Shown here piece by piece: positions 59,335 to 64,000 of a stretch of DNA of 64,000 nucleotides. Source of the DNA: Pseudomonas sp. MM211 (lineage in GTDB: Bacteria > Pseudomonadota > Gammaproteobacteria > Pseudomonadales > Pseudomonadaceae); the NCBI RefSeq assembly GCF_020386635.1, contig NZ_CP081942.1:1426001-1490000 (forward strand), written 5' to 3'. The translations under genes and the position numbers were made by a program. How positions within the stretch are numbered: position 1 is the stretch's first letter; each line of letters begins with the position of its first letter. The notes under the pieces were generated by a model. It saw only the letters and a list, made by a program, of their open reading frames with translations. It was not told the DNA's origin and did no database searches.

Positions 59335-60588
59335 ATGGACAACACAGCATTGACTGCACTGCAGTACGGTTTCGATACCTTCTACTTCCTGATTTGTGGC
59401 GCCCTGGTGATGTGGATGGCGGCGGGCTTCGCCATGCTCGAAGCAGGCCTGGTACGCGCCAAGAACACCACCGAGATTCTCGCCAAGAACGTGGCCCTGT
59501 TTGCCATCGCCTGCATCATGTATCTGCTGATCGGCTACTACATCATGTACTCCAGCCCTGAAGGCGGCATCCTGCCGAACTTCGGCTTTCTGATCGGTGA
59601 CGAGAACAGCGTCGAGTCCGTGCTGGCCGGTGGCGAAGACGCCCCCTATTACGCCGCACGTTCGGACTTCTTCTTCCAGATCGTGTTCGCTGCTACCTGC
59701 ATGTCCATCGTGTCGGGTGCCGTGGCCGAGCGCATGAAACTGTGGTCGTTCATCGCCTTCGCGGTGGTCATGACCGCGATCATCTACCCGGTTCAGGGCT
59801 TCTGGAAATGGGGCGGCGGTTTCCTCGACGCAGCCGGTTTCCTCGATTTCGCCGGTTCCAGTGTCGTACACATGGCGGGCGCTGCGGCCGCTCTGGCCGG
59901 TGTGATCCTGCTCGGTGCGCGTAAGGGCAAGTACGGCGCCAATGGCCAGATCAACGCCATCCCGGGCGCCAACCTGCCGCTGGCTACCCTGGGCATGTTC
60001 ATCCTGTGGATGGGCTGGTTCGGCTTCAACGGTGGCTCGCAGCTGAAGATGAGCACCATCGAAGACGCCAACGCCGTCGCTCAGGTGTTCGTCAACACCA
60101 ACATGGCCGCTGCTGGTGGCCTGATCGCTGCGCTGATCGTAGCGCGCATCCTGTTCGGCAAGGCTGACCTGACCATGGCCATCAACGGTGCGTTGGCTGG
60201 CCTGGTGTCGATCACCGCCGAACCGCTGACCCCGACTGCGCTGCAGGCCACCTTGATCGGTGGTGTCGGTGGTGTGCTGGTGGTGTTCGCTATCCTCGGC
60301 TTCGACAAGATCAAGATCGACGATCCGGTCGGTGCCATCTCCGTACACGGCGCTGCCGGTATCTGGGGCACCCTGGCCGTCTGCCTGACCAATAGCGACG
60401 CCAGCCTTGGCGCACAGCTGCTGGGTATCGCCAGCATCTTCGCCTGGGTGTTCATTGCCAGCCTGATCGTCTGGGGCATCATCAAGGTAACGGTTGGCCT
60501 GCGGGTATCCGAGGAAGAGGAATACGAAGGTGTCGACCTGGTCGAGTGCGGGATGGAAGCCTATCCCGAGTTCACCAACAAGAAGTGA
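59335..60588 (+). CDS. Second ammonium transporter (Amt family)
   Basis: A 417-residue Amt protein with 11 helices but no cleavable signal, belonging to a different Amt branch from the neighbour. Features: AALVMWMAAGFAMLE-type start (CGALVMWMAAGFAMLEAGLV), GAVAERMKLWSFIAFAVVMT, FLDFAGSSVVHMAGAAAALA with the first His, DPVGAISVHGAAGIWGTLAV with the second His, and a short tail GLRVSEEEEYEGVDLVECGM. It lies 118 bp after amtB with a hairpin between, so is probably cotranscribed under nitrogen control. A tandem amtB1-amtB2 after glnK is described in P. stutzeri. GAGGTGA stands before the ATG. Confidence 0.92.
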   Translation: MDNTALTALQYGFDTFYFLICGALVMWMAAGFAMLEAGLVRAKNTTEILAKNVALFAIACIMYLLIGYYIMYSSPEGGILPNFGFLIGDENSVESVLAGGEDAPYYAARSDFFFQIVFAATCMSIVSGAVAERMKLWSFIAFAVVMTAIIYPVQGFWKWGGGFLDAAGFLDFAGSSVVHMAGAAAALAGVILLGARKGKYGANGQINAIPGANLPLATLGMFILWMGWFGFNGGSQLKMSTIEDANAVAQVFVNTNMAAAGGLIAALIVARILFGKADLTMAINGALAGLVSITAEPLTPTALQATLIGGVGGVLVVFAILGFDKIKIDDPVGAISVHGAAGIWGTLAVCLTNSDASLGAQLLGIASIFAWVFIASLIVWGIIKVTVGLRVSEEEEYEGVDLVECGMEAYPEFTNKK

Positions 60589-60659
60589 TCTGATCGACCT
60601 GGGCTGAAGGTTTCGGCCTTCCAGCACCTCATCACGAAAAATGATGGTCGAACAATCGC

Positions 60660-60690
60660 AAAGGGCGCTCAGGCGCCCTTTGTTTTTTTC
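60660..60690 (+). terminator. Intrinsic terminator of the glnK-amt-amt operon
   Basis: AAAGGGCGC/GCGCCCTTT stem with a TCAG loop followed by GTTTTTTTC. Confidence 0.93.
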
Positions 60691-60732
60691 TACGGCGCGC
60701 TAGAATGCGCCCGTTGAAAAGAGGACGACGAT

Positions 60733-61158
60733 ATGTGGCAGCAACGGCTGATCAGCTTGCGTCCACGGGCACGAGGCTTTCACCTCGTAACCGATGAGTT
60801 GCAGGATGCGTTACCGGAACTGGCGAGCTACAGGGTAGGTCTGTTACACCTGTGGCTGCAGCACACGTCGGCGTCACTGACCGTCAACGAGAATGCCGAC
60901 CCGGCGGTACGCCGTGACTTCGAGCGCTTTTTTCGCCGTCTCGTCCCTGAGGACGCAACGGGGTATGAGCACTGCGACGAAGGCCCGGACGATCTGCCTG
61001 CGCACTTCAAGTCGAGCGTGTTGGGCGTTCAGTTGCAGCTGCCCGTGAGTAATGGGCGTCTGGCACTGGGCACCTGGCAAGGGATTTACCTGGGCGAGCA
61101 CCGTGAGCAGGGTGGTGCGCGTCGAGTGTTGGCGACCTTGCAAGGTACGGCAAATTGA
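60733..61158 (+). CDS. YjbQ-family protein (UPF0047)
   Basis: A 141-residue protein of the YjbQ family, some of which have low thiamine-phosphate synthase activity; the true role is unsettled. Conserved residues: [35 protein letters not shown] (His and Asn of the putative site), [20 protein letters not shown] and [27 protein letters not shown] precedes the ATG. It lies alone between the amt terminator and sutA, 76 bp before the latter. Confidence 0.9.
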   Translation: MWQQRLISLRPRARGFHLVTDELQDALPELASYRVGLLHLWLQHTSASLTVNENADPAVRRDFERFFRRLVPEDATGYEHCDEGPDDLPAHFKSSVLGVQLQLPVSNGRLALGTWQGIYLGEHREQGGARRVLATLQGTAN

Positions 61159-61234
61159 ATTTTTTCCAGGCGTTCGGCAACGTTGGACGACTGGGCTATA
61201 ACTAACCTGCTTTTCGCAAGTCATGAGGCTGAAC

Positions 61235-61555
61235 ATGAGCGACGAAGAACTGGAACAAGACGAGCTGGAAGGCGCAGACGAGGACGACGGCGAGGAGCTG
61301 GCGGCCGCGGATGGTGATGTAGCCGATGACGACAGCGAGTCCGATAGCGCGGCGCCCGCCAAGGGCAAAGCGAAGAAGGCTGTCGAAGTTGAAGAGCTGC
61401 CGAGTGTCGAAGCCAAGCAGAAGGAACGCGATGCACTGGCTCGCGCCATGGAAGAGTTCCTCTCCCGTGGTGGCAAGGTGCAGGAAGTGGAGCCCAACGT
61501 GGTTTCCGATCCGCCCAAGAAGCCAGACAGCAAATACGGCAGTCGCCCCATCTGA
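61235..61555 (+). CDS. sutA: SutA, RNA polymerase-binding growth-arrest regulator
   Basis: A 106-residue, very acidic protein closely matching P. aeruginosa SutA as I recall it. SutA binds RNA polymerase and supports transcription, including rRNA genes, during slow growth. The N-terminal half is an Asp/Glu-rich disordered tail (MSDEELEQDELEGADEDDGE and onward), the centre is Lys/Ala (PAKGKAKKAVE), then a conserved helix (LPSVEAKQKERDALARAMEE) and a conserved C-terminal tail (SRGGKVQEVEPNVVSDPPKK, ending DSKYGSRPI). The ATG at 61235 follows GAGG; the upstream in-frame Met is less likely. Confidence 0.9.
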   Translation: MSDEELEQDELEGADEDDGEELAAADGDVADDDSESDSAAPAKGKAKKAVEVEELPSVEAKQKERDALARAMEEFLSRGGKVQEVEPNVVSDPPKKPDSKYGSRPI

Positions 61556-61575
61556 GGCAAAGCCGGTTGCACACG

Positions 61576-61604
61576 AAAAAGCCCGCCTTCTCAGGCGGGC
61601 TTTT
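61576..61604 (+). terminator. Intrinsic terminator after sutA
   Basis: AAAAAGCCCGCC/GGCGGGCTTTT hairpin with a six-base loop, 20 bp after the sutA stop; T-rich (TTTTGCTTTTTGG) downstream. Confidence 0.9.
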
Positions 61605-61642
61605 GCTTTTTGGTCGCCGAGAATGCGCTGCTGAACATGCGA

Positions 61643-61703
61643 TTGGTGGGCTGAAGCCCACCCTGCGACAATCACCCCTGTAGGGTGGGCTTTAGCCCAC
61701 CAA
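61643..61703. repeat. TTGGTGGGCT-type inverted repeat (GTAGG family)
   Basis: TTGGTGGGCTGAAGCCCACC and its facing copy GGTGGGCTTTAGCCCACCAA form both local hairpins and one long inverted repeat; the inner border reads GTAGGGTGGGC. It sits directly beyond the 3' end of the HAD phosphatase gene and after the sutA terminator. A dispersed Pseudomonas-type repeat. Confidence 0.75.
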
Positions 61704-61705
61704 CA

Positions 61706-62401
61706 CTACGCCCAGCGTTGCAGCAGTGCCGGTAGCTCGCTGAGGCTGCGGATCTGCGCGTCGGCCTCGTCGTCGCCATCCCAGGCCTTGCCTTGGGGGT
61801 TGAACCACACCGCGCGCCAGCCTGCTGCGCGTGCGCCGGCGATATCGTCACCCGGATGATCACCAATATGCACAGCCTGTTCGGCGTGCATGCCGGAGCG
61901 GCTGAGCGCTTCCTGGAATGGTTTGGGATCGGGTTTGCCGACGCCCAGCTCTTCGGCGCAGAGGATAAAGCTGAAGTAGTCGGCCAGCCCCAGGCGGCGT
62001 ACGTCGGCGTTACCGTTGGTGATCACGCCTAGATGGTACTGGTTGGCTAGCTGCTCCAGTGTGGCGACGGTATCGGCAAAGAAGGTGATCGCGTGCCGCG
62101 CTTCGAGCATGGCCTGGAAGGCGCCTTCGGCCAGGTGTTGGGCTTCGTCGGGAGCATGACCGACACCTTCCAGGGCGTGACGCAGGGTGCGGCGGCGCAG
62201 CTCGCTAAGGCGATACTTCAGGCTAGGCTCGGCCTCCAGCAGGCGACCGCGGGTCTGCCCCAGGTAATCCACCGGCTGGCTTGCCAGGCGCGGTGCGTGG
62301 GCGCTGATCCAGTCACGCATGGCGGTCTCGGCACCCAGTATCACCGGGCGGTTGTCCCACAGGGTGTCATCGAGGTCGAAGGTGACCAGACGGATGCTCA
62401 T
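61706..62401 (-). CDS. HAD-superfamily phosphatase (YigB-like)
   Basis: A 231-residue haloacid dehalogenase-type hydrolase with a helical cap. Motif [13 protein letters not shown] (two catalytic Asp); motif [17 protein letters not shown]; motif [19 protein letters not shown] and [21 protein letters not shown]. coli YigB is active on the riboflavin intermediate ARPP, and a similar role is possible. The start at 62401 overlaps the xerC stop (ATGA), so it is cotranscribed with xerC, matching the conserved dapF-DUF484-xerC-yigB order in gamma-proteobacteria. Confidence 0.9.
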   Translation of the reverse strand: MSIRLVTFDLDDTLWDNRPVILGAETAMRDWISAHAPRLASQPVDYLGQTRGRLLEAEPSLKYRLSELRRRTLRHALEGVGHAPDEAQHLAEGAFQAMLEARHAITFFADTVATLEQLANQYHLGVITNGNADVRRLGLADYFSFILCAEELGVGKPDPKPFQEALSRSGMHAEQAVHIGDHPGDDIAGARAAGWRAVWFNPQGKAWDGDDEADAQIRSLSELPALLQRWA

Positions 62402-63303
62402 GAGTCCTGTTCCTTGCTGCGTTTGGCCCGTGGATGAGCGCTGTCGTAGACCTTGCTCAGGTGCTGGAAGTCCAGGTGGGTGTAGATCTGCGTGGTGGCG
62501 ATGTCGGCATGGCCCAGTAGCTCCTGTACCGCACGCAGATCCTGGGAGGATTCGAGCATATGGCTGGCGAAGGAGTGACGCAGCATGTGCGGATGGATGT
62601 GCTGACCCAACTCGCTGATACCTGCCTGGCGAACCCGCAGCTGCACCGCACGGGCGCCGATGCGTCGCCCCTGGCGGCTGATGAATACCGCGCCATCCGC
62701 CGGGTTGGCCAGGGCGCGCAGAGGCAGCCATTGCTCCATGGCTTCACGGGCCTTGCTGCCGACCGGCAGCTCACGCACCTTGTTGCCCTTGCCGACCACT
62801 CGCACCAAGCCTGCAGGCAGGTCGAGGCCGTCGATATTTAGCGCGACCAGTTCCGACAGGCGCAGCCCCGAGGAATAGAACAGCTCGAGCATCGCGTGAT
62901 CGCGGCGGGCGATTAAATCGTCTTCCTGGGCGCCATCGAGCAATTGGCTGGCGCGATCCACATCCAGCACCTTTGGCAGCCTGCGTTCGCCTTTGGGCGG
63001 TGTCAGGCCGCTGGCGGGGTCGTGGCGGCAATGCTTTTCACGGATCAGGTAGCGATAGAGGCCGCGAGTGGCCGAAAGCAGGCGTGCGAGGCTGCGTGCC
63101 GACTGACCTTCCATGTGCAGGCGAGCCACCTGGCGACGCAGGCGTGAGGTATCCAGGGCGGCCCACTCGGTAAGCTGTTCCTTCTCGCAATAGGCGAGCA
63201 GCTTGCTGAGGTCGCGGCGGTAGCCATCCAGGGTGTGGACAGACACCTGGCGCTCGCTGCGCAGGTGTTCGAGATAGGCCTCAAGGTCGGCGGCAAGCTT
63301 CAC
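62398..63303 (-). CDS. xerC: XerC tyrosine recombinase
   Basis: A 301-residue site-specific recombinase that with XerD resolves chromosome dimers at dif during division. The N-terminal SAM-like domain starts [20 protein letters not shown]. Catalytic residues are visible: Arg in [13 protein letters not shown] (about 150), Lys in [13 protein letters not shown], His-x-x-Arg in [14 protein letters not shown] (about 243), His in [13 protein letters not shown] and the nucleophilic Tyr in QIYTHLDF (about 276). It overlaps the HAD gene, and the DUF484 gene lies 140 bp upstream with an inverted repeat in between. Confidence 0.95.
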   Translation of the reverse strand: MKLAADLEAYLEHLRSERQVSVHTLDGYRRDLSKLLAYCEKEQLTEWAALDTSRLRRQVARLHMEGQSARSLARLLSATRGLYRYLIREKHCRHDPASGLTPPKGERRLPKVLDVDRASQLLDGAQEDDLIARRDHAMLELFYSSGLRLSELVALNIDGLDLPAGLVRVVGKGNKVRELPVGSKAREAMEQWLPLRALANPADGAVFISRQGRRIGARAVQLRVRQAGISELGQHIHPHMLRHSFASHMLESSQDLRAVQELLGHADIATTQIYTHLDFQHLSKVYDSAHPRAKRSKEQDS

Positions 63304-63315
63304 GCTAAAAACTCC

Positions 63316-63389
63316 GTAGGATGGGTTAGCGGCGCCTGGTACAAGGCCTTCGTGTCTTCAGGCATTCGTGCGCCGCGTAACCCATCGAG
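63316..63389. repeat. GTAGGATGGGTTA-type inverted repeat
   Basis: GGATGGGTTAGCGGCGC and GCGCCGCGTAACCCATC face each other across about 40 bp in the DUF484-xerC gap, pairing at nearly all positions. Starts with GTAGGATGG, so it belongs with the elements at 25718 and 61643. Confidence 0.7.
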
Positions 63390-63443
63390 TGCTCGGGCGT
63401 GAAGCTTACAGTCCGACCTTTGTGTGCTCCGAATATCTGGGTA

Positions 63444-64000
63444 TTACCTGACCGAGCGCAGCGGGGTGGAGAACCGTGGCAACACCCGCGATAGGACTTC
63501 GGCGATATAACCTAGGAACAGCGTGCCCAGAGAGCTCTTGTAATGCTGCGAATCGGCACTGCCGATCGCCAGCACGCCATGCAGGCCCTGATAGGAAAGA
63601 CCGACCACCGCCGCCGAGCCGACGTCCGCGCCCGCGTCGCCGAACAGGAAGTTCAGCTCGTGCTCGCGCAGTACGCCGCAGATGGTCTTGCCGCCAGCCA
63701 GCAGGCCGCCGATGGCCTGGTGGGCCTCCGCACTGCTGACGCTACGGCCAACGGGCAGCGGTGTGTCGCTGAACAGGATCAACCCCACGAAGGGCACCTG
63801 GAACTCGCGGCGCAGGCTGTCTTCTACGCAACTGACCACTTCTTCGAGGCTGCTGGCGTCCATCAGGTCGAGGATCAGGCGGCGGGTCTTGTCGAACAGC
63901 CGGTCGTTGTCGCGTGCCACGTCCATCAGGTGCGACAGGCGCTGGCGCATCTCGATGTTGCGCTCGCGCAGCAGTTTGACCTGACGCTCGACCAGCGACA
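63444..64000 (-). CDS. DUF484 family protein (5' end outside window)
   Basis: The C-terminal 185 or so residues are visible; the frame stays open to the window end, so the start lies beyond 64000. It begins in a helical region (SLVERQVKLLRERNIEMRQR) leading into a GAF-like domain (LILDLMDASSLEEVVSCVED, VPFVGLILFSDTPLP, VVGLSYQGLHGVLAIGSADS) and ends LSRVLPRFSTPLRSVR. This is the DUF484/YigA family, always near dapF and xerC; its function is unknown. A Met at 63950 is internal, not the start. Confidence 0.88.
   Translation of the reverse strand, partial: SLVERQVKLLRERNIEMRQRLSHLMDVARDNDRLFDKTRRLILDLMDASSLEEVVSCVEDSLRREFQVPFVGLILFSDTPLPVGRSVSSAEAHQAIGGLLAGGKTICGVLREHELNFLFGDAGADVGSAAVVGLSYQGLHGVLAIGSADSQHYKSSLGTLFLGYIAEVLSRVLPRFSTPLRSVR

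Overview
The window is a GC-rich (roughly 60-65%), gene-dense piece of a Pseudomonas chromosome. Protein sequences and gene order match the conserved Pseudomonas core: chpABC, rsmE-bioA, metF-ahcY, metK-tktA-epd-pgk-fba, aguA-spuBCDEFGH, glnK-amtB, sutA and xerC. The tandem ammonium transporters and the GTAGG-type intergenic repeats suggest a stutzeri/mendocina/oleovorans-type lineage rather than P. aeruginosa; that placement is inferred from memory. I see no prophage, integron, CRISPR array, full insertion sequence, rRNA or tRNA. I found no clearly undescribed multi-gene system. The most interesting signals are regulatory or unexplained small features.

Layout. (1) 1-4.8 kb: the end of the Chp (Pil-Chp) chemosensory cluster, with chpA cut by the window edge, then chpB and chpC. 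(2) 4.9-13.9 kb: housekeeping and envelope genes: two cytochrome b561 genes (the second next to a YceI gene), rsmE, an OprD-type porin, bioA, rhlE and a siderophore-interacting reductase behind a good Fur box. (3) 14-23.5 kb: a methionine-cycle neighbourhood. ppnN is followed by ahcY-metF under an SAH riboswitch, then a thioesterase, an apparently exported LigB ligase, a small secreted protein, and metK translationally coupled to an ArsR-type regulator fused to a methyltransferase. A perfect 16-bp inverted repeat lies in front of that regulator. (4) 23.7-29.8 kb: central carbon genes tktA, epd, pgk and fba, with two small lipoprotein genes between pgk and fba. (5) 30-43.6 kb: a sugar dehydrogenase, a YgjP-type metallopeptidase, a GreA/B-like protein coupled to a YccS-type membrane protein, a glutathione transferase-like protein, two c-di-GMP proteins flanking the desaturase desA, a second OprD porin behind a near-consensus sigma-54 site, and aguA.

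(6) 43.6-52.8 kb: polyamine metabolism. A 944-bp stretch with no supportable gene precedes spuB-spuC (gamma-glutamylation and transamination) and spuD-E-F-G-H (ABC importer). With aguA next door this forms an agmatine/putrescine uptake and breakdown region. (7) 53-57 kb: the choline transporter betT, comM and ubiK. (8) 57.1-60.7 kb: a nitrogen-control unit, sigma-54 promoter then glnK and two tandem amt genes. (9) 60.7-64 kb: yjbQ, sutA, a HAD phosphatase overlapping xerC, and a DUF484 gene cut by the window end.

Start sites were chosen from ribosome-binding sites, signal peptides and family length, and often lie downstream of the longest open frame. All family assignments come from reading the sequence and from recall, not from database searches.
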